From assembly GCF_947648125.1 (NCBI RefSeq), contig NZ_CANSMR010000015.1, positions 143,009-207,008 on the forward strand: a stretch of DNA of 64,000 bases. Direction: 5' to 3'. This DNA comes from an uncultured Bradyrhizobium sp. (GTDB lineage: Bacteria; Pseudomonadota; Alphaproteobacteria; Rhizobiales; Xanthobacteraceae). Below the pieces are notes generated by a model. It was not told the origin of the DNA. It searched no databases and worked only from the letters and a program-made list of their open reading frames with translations. A program made the translations under genes and the position numbers. Below, in pieces: positions 45,374 through 53,651 of the stretch (within the stretch, counting starts at the first letter, position 1; each line of letters opens with the position of its first letter).

Positions 45374-47479
45374 CTATGCTAAAACACGACGCGCCTTAGC
45401 GTCCTGAACGGCGGCAACAACCCGCATGGGTAACTGAGCGTCCCGCCTCGCCAATTCGGCCCGCATCAGTTCCAGCGTTTTTGCGTCGGCGCTTCCCTGA
45501 ACCACGATGCTGCTGCCAGCGTTCACGGTGACCGCCCCACCACCATTCCGCAGCACGTCATTTGGAACGACCTGAGAACCGCGAGGAAGGTTGACCAATT
45601 CAGGACCGTTCTCGCCAACCAGCGACATGCCGCCAGGCGCGAAGTCGGTACCGGTTGCGAATGCCGGCACCGTTGGACCGAACCCACCTATCCCATCCGT
45701 CGCATTGATGCCCTTGCTGCCACCGCCGAACAGGCTGAACAGATTGAACCCGCCGCCAGACGAGCCGCCGAAGGCTGACGACCACAGGTTATCGGCCGCC
45801 ATCTGGGCAAGTTTGTCCGCAATCTTTCCGAGCGCATTGAGGCCAGCGGTCTTTAGCGCGTCCATGGCGGATGCGCCGTTGCGGATCTGGGTTTCAAAAT
45901 CTACCAAGAAGCCGCTGTTGACCTGCTGGCCAAGGGTTGCAAGCTCTTTGATGGTGGCATTATAACGCAGTCCAGCCGCCTCGGCACTGCGCAACGCCTC
46001 TGGAATGTCGTTGCCGTAAATGCTCTTCAGCTGCTGGGCAATCGCCAGGTCTTGCGGGGATAGAAACGCGGACTTGCCGCCAAACTGAATATCAGATGCA
46101 GCCTTGGCTTTGGCCAGGGCCTCGGCAGCGGCGCCAGCATCCTGCGCAAGATCCTGAATTTGATTGCGCACCTTATCCGTGATTGGAATGCCAGCCAGGC
46201 GGGCAGCGTTCAGAAGCTGAGCCTCGGCCTTCGCCTCCTCCGTAGCAGCAGCGCCCTTACCCTCAGATTCCGCAGCGGCATTGGTCGTTGCGATGTACTT
46301 GGTCAGCGACTCCGTTGCGCGATCGTACGCGTCTGCCGCCTCTTCTCCGTCCTTGCGCTTTGGAAGATGTGCGGCATTCGGGTCGGCATTGTTCGCCGCG
46401 GCCGGGCGCGCCTGAGGAGTGGGCACGCCGTTTGGAAAATCGGCCCTTGACTGTTGCTCGGCGACAGACTTGACCATGTCTGCGGCGAGTTGCGCTTTGG
46501 CACGGATAAGCTCAAGTCCAGCGGCAATTTGAAGATTCTCTGGCTTCCCCGAAGCGTTCAAATTTTCAATTGCGCGCGTAAGCTGGTCAACGTCTTGCGC
46601 AGCCCCAACCGCGTCCTTGGCAAAAATCGCAGAAGCATCCGCTATAGCATTGAACTTCTGCTGACCACTACCAGGCTGGATGTTCTGCGACTCGAGCGCC
46701 TTCTTCACCAGATCGTTGGCTTTATCAATCAACCCATCAAGCCAGCCAGCAATGTCCGCAGTTACAGACTTGAACTGAGCAGCCAGCTGAGCTGACGATG
46801 CTTTCCAGGCGCGATCAAATGCAGCCGCTTTCGCGACCGTCGCGCCATCAATCACGGCACCTGCAGCGTCCGCGCTCTGCGCGAGTTCTTCGAACGACCG
46901 ACTGCCGTTGCGAAGCGCCTCAACCCAGCCCTGAGACAGGCCGAGCATCTGCGCGGCCTTTGTCTTCTCGGGTATAGAGTCGAACTTGTTCAGCAGATCG
47001 CCAGCAATCGCAAGCAGCTGGTTCATGCTGATAATCTGGCCGTTGCGGTCCTTATACTTGATGTTGTTAGCATCAAGCAGACGCGTCAACGAATTCTCGT
47101 TTTCCTTGGCGTCAGCCAGCAGCGAGGCGACCTTCTGGAGATCGGTAGCCGAGTCCGTGGTGGAAACGCCGCCCTGCCCAGCCGCAAATTGGATCCGCTG
47201 AAATCGCTCGGCAGTCACGCCAGTGAATTCAGCGTTCCTCTGCAGTTCTGCAAGCTGGCTGTTCACGTTGGTAAGAGCGGCCAAGAGCCCGCCAACCAGG
47301 CCGGTCACGCCAGCGGCGGCAACACCAAGCGACGCGAAGCCGCCAGCAGTTGGGTTGAGGTTGGCGAATGATTGCTCGATGCGAGCTACCGCGTTGTCCG
47401 CGATGTTCCCAGCCTGATTCATATCGCTTTGGAATTGGTCGAGTTTGGCGCCGAGTTGGACGACGAGATCGTTGGACAA
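45374..47479 (-). CDS. Phage tail tape measure protein
   Basis: 701 residues with the composition and layout of tape measure proteins: N-terminal LGAKLDQFQSDMNQAGNIADNAV, a Gly/Ala hydrophobic stretch (LGVAAAGVTGLVGGLLAAL), long Ala-rich helices, and the conserved C-terminal GTDFAPGGMSLVGENGPEL seen in siphovirus tails. At about 1.5 angstrom per residue it would set a tail of roughly 100 nm. TTG start behind AAGGAAG. No other tail gene was recognised in the island. The 3' end exists in a second, diverged copy at 44,142. Confidence 0.88.
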   Translation of the reverse strand: MSNDLVVQLGAKLDQFQSDMNQAGNIADNAVARIEQSFANLNPTAGGFASLGVAAAGVTGLVGGLLAALTNVNSQLAELQRNAEFTGVTAERFQRIQFAAGQGGVSTTDSATDLQKVASLLADAKENENSLTRLLDANNIKYKDRNGQIISMNQLLAIAGDLLNKFDSIPEKTKAAQMLGLSQGWVEALRNGSRSFEELAQSADAAGAVIDGATVAKAAAFDRAWKASSAQLAAQFKSVTADIAGWLDGLIDKANDLVKKALESQNIQPGSGQQKFNAIADASAIFAKDAVGAAQDVDQLTRAIENLNASGKPENLQIAAGLELIRAKAQLAADMVKSVAEQQSRADFPNGVPTPQARPAAANNADPNAAHLPKRKDGEEAADAYDRATESLTKYIATTNAAAESEGKGAAATEEAKAEAQLLNAARLAGIPITDKVRNQIQDLAQDAGAAAEALAKAKAASDIQFGGKSAFLSPQDLAIAQQLKSIYGNDIPEALRSAEAAGLRYNATIKELATLGQQVNSGFLVDFETQIRNGASAMDALKTAGLNALGKIADKLAQMAADNLWSSAFGGSSGGGFNLFSLFGGGSKGINATDGIGGFGPTVPAFATGTDFAPGGMSLVGENGPELVNLPRGSQVVPNDVLRNGGGAVTVNAGSSIVVQGSADAKTLELMRAELARRDAQLPMRVVAAVQDAKARRVLA

Positions 47480-47563
47480 TTTACTTCCTTATTTGAGTAC
47501 GACGCGATCATTGTTTCGCTACGAACACGTGCTAAAAGCCGCTCCTAATTCAAAGGAGCCAAC

Positions 47564-47752
47564 ATGGCGAAGAAGGCCAAGAAGAAGAGCGTCAAGCGTC
47601 GCGAGTGGACGCAGGACGACGTGAAAACTTTGAAGGCGCTCGCCAGGCAAAAGGCTGGTGTAGCGAAGATCGCCAAGAAGTTGAAGCGCACTCCTGCGGC
47701 GGTGATGGTCAAAGCGTCGCTGCTGCAGATCTCCTTGGATACGCGAGACTGA
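47564..47752 (+). CDS. Small Myb/SANT-like DNA-binding protein
   Basis: 62 residues. A Lys-rich N-terminus (MAKKAKKKSVKR) followed by a helix-turn-helix-like EWTQDDVKTLKALARQKAGV and KIAKKLKRTPAAVMVKAS, resembling the GcrA/Myb-type three-helix fold. AGGAG precedes the ATG. Widespread as a hypothetical protein in rhizobia and their phages. Oriented opposite to the structural genes, so probably a regulator or moron. Confidence 0.7.
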   Translation: MAKKAKKKSVKRREWTQDDVKTLKALARQKAGVAKIAKKLKRTPAAVMVKASLLQISLDTRD

Positions 47753-47818
47753 TCCCCGCCACGGCAAGCCAAACGGTGCTAGAATTTGCCGGCTAGACTT
47801 GAGTCGGGGATATCTAAG

Positions 47819-48031
47819 ATGGCTTCAATTATCGAATGGGGACCGCTCCAGAGAGCGACCAACGCTGCAAGCCAACGCGTGATCTGCCGGAACTTCGACG
47901 TCAGGTCGCGTGATGGCTATGTCAGCGGACAAATAGTTGTCGATGATACATCCGATCCCGCAGCTATTTCGGAGTGCGAGAGCCGGCTCGCCCTACTGCT
48001 GAAAGATGCCCTCACCGATCTAGGTCGGTGA
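47819..48031 (+). CDS. Small hypothetical protein
   Basis: 70 residues (MASIIEWGPLQRATNAASQR ... SRLALLLKDALTDLGR). Second half is predicted helical. GGGGA precedes the ATG. Its 3' half overlaps, on the other strand, the last third of the gene at 47,917, so at least one of the two ends may be wrong. No family recognised. Confidence 0.45.
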   Translation: MASIIEWGPLQRATNAASQRVICRNFDVRSRDGYVSGQIVVDDTSDPAAISECESRLALLLKDALTDLGR

Positions 48032-48288
48032 TCAGCCTCAACAGCGTTGAGCAGTTGCTCCCGAAGCTCCAGCACCGCCTCAACCGGTTCCGTGTCGCAC
48101 CCCACTAACGACCTTGGCTCAAGGTCTAGCGGACTGGCGGCGAACTTCGACCGGCCAAGCGCGGCGGCGAGCTTAATTCGGATACTCTGATTGCTCGGGT
48201 CGCGCAGACCCTGCCAGAACAGAGCGACTGCCTCTGGCGTCACGTGCACAGAATGGCGGCGCTTGTTGCGCTTCAGGCGGGCGGGCAT
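47917..48288 (-). CDS. Island protein of unknown function
   Basis: 123 residues, basic at the N-terminus (MPARLKRNKRRHSVHVTPEA) with a helical centre (LFWQGLRDPSNQSIRIKLAA). It overlaps the upstream gene by 16 bases and reads with the terS operon. The C-terminal third looks less protein-like and overlaps a plus-strand gene, so the frame may have decayed there. Confidence 0.5.
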   Translation of the reverse strand: MPARLKRNKRRHSVHVTPEAVALFWQGLRDPSNQSIRIKLAAALGRSKFAASPLDLEPRSLVGCDTEPVEAVLELREQLLNAVEADHRPRSVRASFSSRASRLSHSEIAAGSDVSSTTICPLT

Positions 48289-48539
48289 CGCGGATCGCCG
48301 AATTGCTCAAGTGCCCACGGCGTGAACGGTTCATTGCGCGCCTCGAATTCTTCCATGAACTGCTTGCCGAACCGTCGCCAGGCACCCTCAACCGCATCTC
48401 GTGGAGGCTGGCCGCTTTCGTCTAGTTCGACAATGCCCCACAGTTCGCCGGTACACGGCCAGCCCATATCGAACGTCCACTCCCAGTCATCGAGGGTGTC
48501 CGCTCTACGGCGCTTGTTGTTACGCTTTCGAACCGGCAT
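48273..48539 (-). CDS. Island protein of unknown function, coupled to terS
   Basis: 88 residues beginning MPVRKRNNKRRRADTLDDWE; Trp-rich and acidic after the basic start (WEWTFDMGWPCTGELWGIVE). The start overlaps the small-terminase stop (TAATG), so it is translated with it. The basic opening resembles that of the next gene, perhaps a distant duplication. No family recognised. Confidence 0.6.
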   Translation of the reverse strand: MPVRKRNNKRRRADTLDDWEWTFDMGWPCTGELWGIVELDESGQPPRDAVEGAWRRFGKQFMEEFEARNEPFTPWALEQFGDPRCPPA

Positions 48540-48874
48540 TACCTGCGGCTCCCATACGTCGTATCTCGCGGCATTCGCGGTCCTTCGCCCGGCTGCACAT
48601 CCAAACCGAGTTCGCGGCAGAGGATCCGGAACCTGTTTTGCGCCTTGTGCTCAATGTCGCACCACGGCGAGGATTTCTGGCAGCCAAACCGGTCGAGCAC
48701 TACGTGACCCTGCTCCGCCAGCGCGGCGCGGGCCTTTTCGGCCTCGTCAAGGGATTCGCAGGCGAGGCGGAGCAAATGCCTATGATGCTCGTCCAGATCA
48801 TAGCCATCGTGGACTTGTCGCCACCATGCCTTGGCGGTGCGCGACAGGTGGCCGGGTGGTCGCGGTGTGGTCAA
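48539..48874 (-). CDS. Phage terminase small subunit, P27-like
   Basis: 111 residues. The order of blocks fits the P27 family: PPGHLSRTAKAWWRQVHDGY at the N-terminus, HLLRLACESLDEAEKARAAL in the middle, and the C-terminal CDIEHKAQNRFRILCRELGLD. TerS recognises packaging sites and guides TerL. No large terminase gene follows or was found elsewhere in the island, which is unusual for a functional prophage but normal for some satellites. TTG start; ribosome site weak. The 172 bases before it show no gene. Confidence 0.8.
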   Translation of the reverse strand: MTTPRPPGHLSRTAKAWWRQVHDGYDLDEHHRHLLRLACESLDEAEKARAALAEQGHVVLDRFGCQKSSPWCDIEHKAQNRFRILCRELGLDVQPGEGPRMPRDTTYGSRR

Positions 48875-49046
48875 AGTGTGATCTCAAAATTTTTTAAACT
48901 CTGGGGCAACGCGCGCGAGCGTTTAGGTTGGGCGGCGGTGTTTGAAGGTGGCTCGGCTACACTTTTTGGGGGTGCCGGGGGTCAGCGGCTGTTGATGGGC
49001 CGGCGCACTGTTCCCGCCACGCCGACCCATCAACATGCGCGCCGCG

Positions 49047-49427
49047 CTATGCGACGGGCGCGACCTTTGGATTGCCAAGCACGGCGACCGCTCCTGCCGC
49101 AATCGACGTACCGCTGTTCAGCGTCAACACCGCACGGATGTAACGTGCGGCACCTAGGTAGCCCTGTTTGTAAGTGCTAGATGCCGCGAGTGCAGCGGGC
49201 AGCGATCCGACCAAGAACTGCGCAGCAACATCGGCGAAGTTGGTGCCATCTTGGCTATCTTGAATCTTTGCGGTGAAGTTACCAGCACCAACGATAGCTC
49301 CGGTGCTGATTACGATCGCGGCTGATTCAAAATTGGTAGTATCGATCGGTGCACCGTTTACGGTCGCGGTCTGCACAGCCGGCGCAATGGCCAGGACGGT
49401 GCCGATGTTTTGGGTAATGTCTCTCAA
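49047..49427 (-). CDS. Phage virion-type protein, capsid-associated family
   Basis: 126 residues: RDITQNIGTVLAIAPAVQTA, then FESAAIVISTGAIVGAGNFT, a DVAAQFLVGSLPAALAAS segment and SGTSIAAGAVAVLGNP at the end. I recall this pattern from small proteins encoded next to major capsid genes in Rhizobiales prophages, where they are probably head decoration or connector proteins. The start is taken as TTG 49,427 behind AAGGAA; GTG 49,466 is an alternative. No capsid gene is present here. Confidence 0.6.
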   Translation of the reverse strand: MRDITQNIGTVLAIAPAVQTATVNGAPIDTTNFESAAIVISTGAIVGAGNFTAKIQDSQDGTNFADVAAQFLVGSLPAALAASSTYKQGYLGAARYIRAVLTLNSGTSIAAGAVAVLGNPKVAPVA

Positions 49428-49497
49428 GTGAAATGATTCCTTATGATGATGAATGGTGGTGGACACTGCGTTCCCGGACGGTGCCCACCGTGCGGCT

Positions 49498-49791
49498 TTA
49501 CTTGCTGCGCAGCGCTGCGCGGTTCATGCGTGCGCGCTGCGGTTTTGGCTCCGCCTTCTTCGCGGTGGGCTTAGCTGCGCGCGGTTTCGCAGGCTGCATC
49601 TCGCGCCACGGCAGATGGGCATCCTTTCTCGTCTGTGCCTCGACTTCGGCCTCGGCCGCGAGCAAGCGCTTGCCGCGAGTCTTGGCCCTGTGCTGCTCGG
49701 CCTCGGCATTCGCGTTTTGCTCAAGCTCCGCGAGCATGCCCTTCATTTCGTATCGCTGGCGCATAGCGTCGGTTTTAGATTTGTTCGTCAT
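49498..49791 (-). CDS. Charged helical island protein
   Basis: 97 residues, very rich in Lys, Glu, Ala and Arg (AELEQNANAEAEQHRAKTR; PRAAKPTAKKAEPKPQRAR). Probably helical with a basic disordered tail; could bind nucleic acid. GAGGAAAT precedes the ATG. It follows the gene at 49,802 by 10 bases in the leftward operon. No family recognised. Confidence 0.6.
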   Translation of the reverse strand: MTNKSKTDAMRQRYEMKGMLAELEQNANAEAEQHRAKTRGKRLLAAEAEVEAQTRKDAHLPWREMQPAKPRAAKPTAKKAEPKPQRARMNRAALRSK

Positions 49792-49801
49792 GTAGATTTC
49801 C

Positions 49802-50584
49802 TCAATTCAAAAGCGCCAGCGGCCCGGGAACCTTCCAACTCGGCAGCTTTCCGCCACCAACGTGGCCGTTCTGGACGGCGTTGGCGATCATCTCGTACAA
49901 CGGTGAGCCACCTCGAAGGTCTCCGAACTGTTCCAGGTTCACCGGCTTGAAGTGACGGAGCTCGACCCCGTCAAACCTCGCTTGGTTGAGGTAAGCATAA
50001 ATCTCAACGATCGCATCTCCCAGCGATCGCGCGGCATCAACTGCCCGCTCAACGCGCTCGGAGTACGCAGCGAGGCGTTGCTCTGCGACCTGTTTGCTGT
50101 ATGACTTCCTCTCATGCTCGATCTCAATCGAGAGCAGCTTCAGCGCCTCATTTATCGACTCTTGTTCCGCAGCGAGCGATTGATATCGATCTCGTTCGGG
50201 CCATGCCTGCGGCAACGGCGGCGGATTAACTTCGCTATCCGGCTGCGGCGGCAACAAGTCGCCCAACAGTTCGACGGCGCCCGCGTGACGCACGACAGGC
50301 CTCGGCTTCGGCTGGTTTTGTCGTGGCGTTTCATCGACCCAACTTCGGTTTCGTACGGCTCGCGCGCCGAGACTCTCCTCCCAGCCTTGGGACACGATAT
50401 TGTTCGCGGAATCTAGTTGGGTTAGCCAGGTGGAAGCGTTGCCGCCGACTTCGCGCTTGATTTCGTCAAAGCGCGCTGTGTACTTCTCGCAGGCCTCGAG
50501 CAAATCCGCGTAGCGCGGACTGACCTCGCGGATGCGGTCGAGTTGCGTGGTTGGTTTGGTTTGTTTAGCCAAGTATGACTCCAT
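49802..50584 (-). CDS. Island protein of unknown function with coiled-coil region
   Basis: 260 residues. N-terminal helices (RYADLLEACEKYTARFDEIK), a Pro-rich linker (PPPLPQAWPERDRY) and a long coiled coil (EALKLLSIEIEHERKSYSKQ), then a compact C-terminal end (GGGKLPSWKVPGPLALLN). Middle member of the leftward operon running from 53,380. Might be a structural or replication-associated phage protein, but no signature supports either. Confidence 0.55.
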   Translation of the reverse strand: MESYLAKQTKPTTQLDRIREVSPRYADLLEACEKYTARFDEIKREVGGNASTWLTQLDSANNIVSQGWEESLGARAVRNRSWVDETPRQNQPKPRPVVRHAGAVELLGDLLPPQPDSEVNPPPLPQAWPERDRYQSLAAEQESINEALKLLSIEIEHERKSYSKQVAEQRLAAYSERVERAVDAARSLGDAIVEIYAYLNQARFDGVELRHFKPVNLEQFGDLRGGSPLYEMIANAVQNGHVGGGKLPSWKVPGPLALLN

Positions 50585-50621
50585 GGATGCGCCGTGGTGG
50601 CGCGGGTGGTGATGATTGTGG

Positions 50622-50834
50622 CTAGTCGTTGAGCAGCCAACAGTGCGTCACGCGACGGCGGCCTTCGTGCAATTCGGTAGCGTAGCTTAGGCGCATCCCG
50701 ATCTCCGGAAACGGAATTCCGGCTTTATCGAGCCTGGAAACGTGAATGAATGTGACGCCGCCGTCTGGCTCGTCGGAGCGAACAAATCCGTAACCCTTCC
50801 CGTGAATCCAACTTTCAATTCTGCCGGTTGGCAA
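50622..50834 (-). CDS. Cold-shock-domain protein
   Basis: 70 residues, one OB-fold cold-shock domain. RNP1 is present as GKGYGFVRSD and RNP2 as VTFIHVSRL; the N-terminal GRIESWIHGKG matches the family opening. TTG start behind AGGAG, five bases after the previous gene's stop. It is more diverged than chromosomal CspA proteins, fitting a phage-carried copy that may bind RNA or single-stranded DNA. Confidence 0.8.
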   Translation of the reverse strand: MPTGRIESWIHGKGYGFVRSDEPDGGVTFIHVSRLDKAGIPFPEIGMRLSYATELHEGRRRVTHCWLLND

Positions 50835-50839
50835 ATTCT

Positions 50840-51340
50840 TTAGTCTCCTGATTGCGCCGCCTGCGCGGGTTGGTTGATCTCGTCGGCTATGGCAGCGAGC
50901 GCACTGCCCGACACAGTAACGATGCGCTCAACGCTGCCGAACGATGGCTCTCCGAACACCTGTTCCCGCAATCCATCTGGCGAGACGGTGATAAGAATCG
51001 CCTGCGGATGGTCGCCTGTACTGATCCTCAAGCTGGCATGGGCAGCCAATACGCTCTCAGGCCGGCTGAGCGCGTGAGCGAGCGCGGTTTCTAAATCGAT
51101 TGCGCCGCAACGGAGTCCGCAGTAGCGCTCAATCGTCTTCGGTGCAGCGCCAATCCCCTCATCGCAGATACCGATGAGCAACATCCTGGCGACCTCGACT
51201 GGCGCAAGGTCCGGATACGGCGGTCCGGACGACACGGGCAGCTGTCCCGCCTCAGCGAGGCGCTGCGTAAGTGAAGTAAGGCGGGTGGATCGCACGCCCA
51301 AGTGACGCGCAAGCATGTTCACGCACTCGGATTTGCGCAT
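50840..51340 (-). CDS. Island protein of unknown function, possible DNA-binding N-terminus
   Basis: 166 residues. The N-terminal part reads like a helix-turn-helix (SECVNMLARHLGVRSTRLTS then LTQRLAEAG). The centre has LAPVEVARMLLIGICDEGIG and the C-terminus an Ala-rich helix. I use ATG 51,340 (MRKSECVNML), six bases after AGGAA; 31 codons upstream are probably non-coding. Could be a regulator within the early operon. Confidence 0.6.
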   Translation of the reverse strand: MRKSECVNMLARHLGVRSTRLTSLTQRLAEAGQLPVSSGPPYPDLAPVEVARMLLIGICDEGIGAAPKTIERYCGLRCGAIDLETALAHALSRPESVLAAHASLRISTGDHPQAILITVSPDGLREQVFGEPSFGSVERIVTVSGSALAAIADEINQPAQAAQSGD

Positions 51341-51469
51341 TTTGTATTCCTGAAATTTTGAGATGGTTGGCAAAAAGGGGACACCGGCCGAAACCGGCGC
51401 GCCGAAGTCACGTCGGGCATCGCTGATGCCCACGTCCTCTATCCGTCCCGGAATGTGATTAGATTGTGT

Positions 51470-52024
51470 TCAGGCAGCCTTGGCTGCCGACCATGATGGC
51501 TTGCGCCTTGATCTGCGACGTCGCCCTGCGGAAGGCTCGTTGTCATTGGCCGCGCCAGGCGGCGCTCGCTGGGCATCGATCAATGCAATCATGGCATCCT
51601 CGACCGCCCCGAATCTGATCTGTCGCCCACCGAGCGCAGGGACAGTACGGCCGGCCATGAACTCCGCCCCATCCGCAACCGCAGGGGACCACCGCGACCA
51701 AGGCGCACCCACGTCCTGCAGCCGATCCAGCAGCACCGGCCTGGTGGGCTTGCTGGACGTGCCTGCCCGTCTTGAGCCGCGAGGTTGCTCATAGCTCTCG
51801 CAAGGACGCCACCGGCCATCGCGGCCTCGCCATTCGTTGCCGCGCAGCACTTCAGGCACGAATGCATCCAGCGCTTCGGGCCGCAACGGGCCAATTGGAA
51901 CGCCAGCGACGTGCCGAAGCAAGTCAACAAGCTCTGTCGGGCTGGGCCGGATCCGCATCACCGAGTCCCAGGCGGGTGTATCGGCTGATGGGCTATTGTC
52001 GTTAGCGCTCGCTGAGTTGGTCAT
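51470..52024 (-). CDS. Island protein of unknown function, coupled to the replication gene
   Basis: 184 residues. Polar N-terminus, then TELVDLLRHVAGVPIGPLRP and a basic C-terminus (GRRRRSRRKPSWSAAKAA). Its ATG overlaps the stop of the replication-like gene (ATGA), so it is translated with it. The basic tail suggests nucleic-acid contact; by position it might assist replication. No family recognised. Confidence 0.55.
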   Translation of the reverse strand: MTNSASANDNSPSADTPAWDSVMRIRPSPTELVDLLRHVAGVPIGPLRPEALDAFVPEVLRGNEWRGRDGRWRPCESYEQPRGSRRAGTSSKPTRPVLLDRLQDVGAPWSRWSPAVADGAEFMAGRTVPALGGRQIRFGAVEDAMIALIDAQRAPPGAANDNEPSAGRRRRSRRKPSWSAAKAA

Positions 52025-53202
52025 GCCGCTACTTCTCTCGCCGAGGCGAACCCTTTTTTGGTCCAGACGATGGGAATGCCGTGCAGCTCCGCGCTGTCGT
52101 CGATTTCGCCAAGGCCGGCTGCTGTAGTCAGTTGCGACAAATGACGTTGCCCGGCATCCTGTAGTTCCGAGTTGGGCGACTCTAAGATGACGCTCACCTC
52201 GCCGTGACTGGTATGCAGGATGAGGCGCGAGGTGCCGTCCTCTTGGACAAACTCGCTGGCATTTGCCACGAAGGTGGTGCCGAATGGCACCTGACAGCGA
52301 ATGCTCTCACGCCGTTTCTGCTCAGCGAGAGCATCTGCCCGTTTGGCAGCGTCAATCTCAGCCCTGTGCCTGTCGGCCCTGGTGGTCTTAGCCATGTCAT
52401 CGCCCTCCTCGTCATCGTGATCGCTTGCATGGGGCTTTGCCGCGCGCCTGTCGGCCTCGTCATAGCGCTCCTCGGCAAGCCATTTCTCGAGCGGCATGCG
52501 CTTCCCTTTCGCGCTAGCCGCCCATGACGCGGCACGCTCTGCAATGTGCTCAACGTCCGGATTCTGAAGGGTTGCGAAGGCGCGTTTGCTGGCCTGCTTG
52601 TTGCCCAGCTTGCCATAGGCCTTCCAGACGCGTTCGAAGTCGTCCCCAGGAGCCTTACTACCCGCGCCGCTAGGGCTGGCCGGCATGGCCACGCCCGACG
52701 CGGAAGCGGATACATTACTATTACCGTCTGTCTTAGAGTCAGCCGGTAATAGTAAGTAGGATTCTCTGGAAAAAACGGGGGAGGTTTGGGCTGCACCTCC
52801 GGTAAAAATCCCAGAGGCACCTCCCGTAAAATCACCAGAGGTGTTTTCGCTAGTGGCAAAATCACCAGAGGCGCTCATCGGGTACGGTTTAGTTGTTGCC
52901 CAGGCCGGCACGTACTCCGTCGCCCTTCCGCTGACGACGTGCCGCACCACAAATCCCCAATCGGCCAACTCGCGGCACGTCTTGATGATGGTCTTGTCGT
53001 CCAGGCGGGTTGCGCGTTTGATGTAGCTGATGCTGGCGCGGCCGTTTCCAAAATCCCGCCTGAATGCCTCAACCACGACCATCGTCACTGTCGCGTGTCG
53101 TGACTTCGTCCGCCTGTCGTAGAGAACGCGAAGTACGGTCCACCATTGAGATAGGAGACTTCCGGGTTCGGTCTTTCGCTCTGGCTTTCTTTCCTCAGCC
53201 AA
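52021..53202 (-). CDS. Phage-type replication initiator-like protein
   Basis: 393 residues. The N-terminal domain (about 20-95) is a winged helix (TVLRVLYDRRTKSRHATVTM; SYIKRATRLDDKTIIKTCRE). A low-complexity Gly/Ser/Thr linker (about 105-165) is encoded by the iteron and inverted-repeat DNA described separately. The centre has the DDFERVWKAYGKLGNKQASK block that resembles the C-terminal domain of phage replication proteins. This architecture recalls lambda O: a DNA-binding N-domain with its own origin inside the gene. It overlaps neighbours at both ends. Confidence 0.7.
   Translation of the reverse strand: MAEERKPERKTEPGSLLSQWWTVLRVLYDRRTKSRHATVTMVVVEAFRRDFGNGRASISYIKRATRLDDKTIIKTCRELADWGFVVRHVVSGRATEYVPAWATTKPYPMSASGDFATSENTSGDFTGGASGIFTGGAAQTSPVFSRESYLLLPADSKTDGNSNVSASASGVAMPASPSGAGSKAPGDDFERVWKAYGKLGNKQASKRAFATLQNPDVEHIAERAASWAASAKGKRMPLEKWLAEERYDEADRRAAKPHASDHDDEEGDDMAKTTRADRHRAEIDAAKRADALAEQKRRESIRCQVPFGTTFVANASEFVQEDGTSRLILHTSHGEVSVILESPNSELQDAGQRHLSQLTTAAGLGEIDDSAELHGIPIVWTKKGFASAREVAA
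52715..52871. other. Candidate island replication origin inside the replication gene
   Basis: Inverted repeat TTACTATTACCG (52,715-52,726) / CGGTAATAGTAA (52,744-52,755), perfect over 12 bp with a 17-base spacer. Beside it are iterons: AAAATCACCAGAGG at 52,828-52,841 and 52,858-52,871 (identical, 30 bp apart) and a near copy AAAAATCCCAGAGG at 52,804-52,817. AT-rich compared with flanks. The layout matches phage origins placed within initiator genes. Confidence 0.55.
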
Positions 53203-53380
53203 CGCGCAGCGCTCCGTCTACTGCGGCCTTTACTTCCAGCAGCCACTCTTTCGGCATTTCGGCAACCGGCACTCTGCGCCAATCCGGCTCATCGTCGCGA
53301 CCGAAATAGGTCTTGATGGTGATGTCGCGTCCGCCTGTGTAATAGACGTCGTCGATATGGCTGCCATCGCGAAAAACCAT
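53195..53380 (-). CDS. Small island protein of unknown function
   Basis: 61 residues (MVFRDGSHIDDVYYTGGRDI ... EWLLEVKAAVDGALRVG). GGGGAGAAC directly precedes ATG 53,380. The end overlaps the replication gene start by eight bases, so it is the first gene of the leftward operon. No family recognised. Confidence 0.6.
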   Translation of the reverse strand: MVFRDGSHIDDVYYTGGRDITIKTYFGRDDEPDWRRVPVAEMPKEWLLEVKAAVDGALRVG

Positions 53381-53554
53381 GTTCTCCCCCCACTGCCGTA
53401 ATGGACTAGTACGAGTTTGCGGCACACTCGCTAAAAGGCGGTGGCGAATATATTTGGGGTTGCCCTACCGGGCGGTGCACTCGGCTAAAGGGCCGATCGT
53501 GCCGGGTGCGAGCTGGGGCCGTCTCCAAATCGGTGACTCAGCATCGCGACCTAA

Positions 53555-53587
53555 ATTATACAGCGACTATCGTGCTGATTTTCAGCA
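53555..53587 (-). promoter_or_regulatory. Candidate promoter and operator of the leftward operon
   Basis: On the minus strand a perfect TATAAT (53,555-53,560) lies downstream of a palindrome TGCTGA-TTT-TCAGCA (53,573-53,587) that would cover the -35 position. It is upstream of the first leftward gene with a leader of about 170 bases. The rest of 53,381-53,651 shows no gene. Confidence 0.4.
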
Positions 53588-53651
53588 ATTGAGCCACTTG
53601 CAGTCGATTTTTAACAATTCGTGACTGCGTGGGAGCGGGCTTGCGCTTGGA

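Noticed and set aside
48401-49180. 259-codon plus-strand frame across terS
   Set aside because: Opposes the small terminase and its coupled neighbour, whose overlapping start/stop codons are the better evidence.
52021-53202. CRISPR-like array suggested by repeats inside the replication gene
   Set aside because: Only three short repeats with unequal spacing inside a coding frame and no cas genes; the iteron/origin reading fits better.
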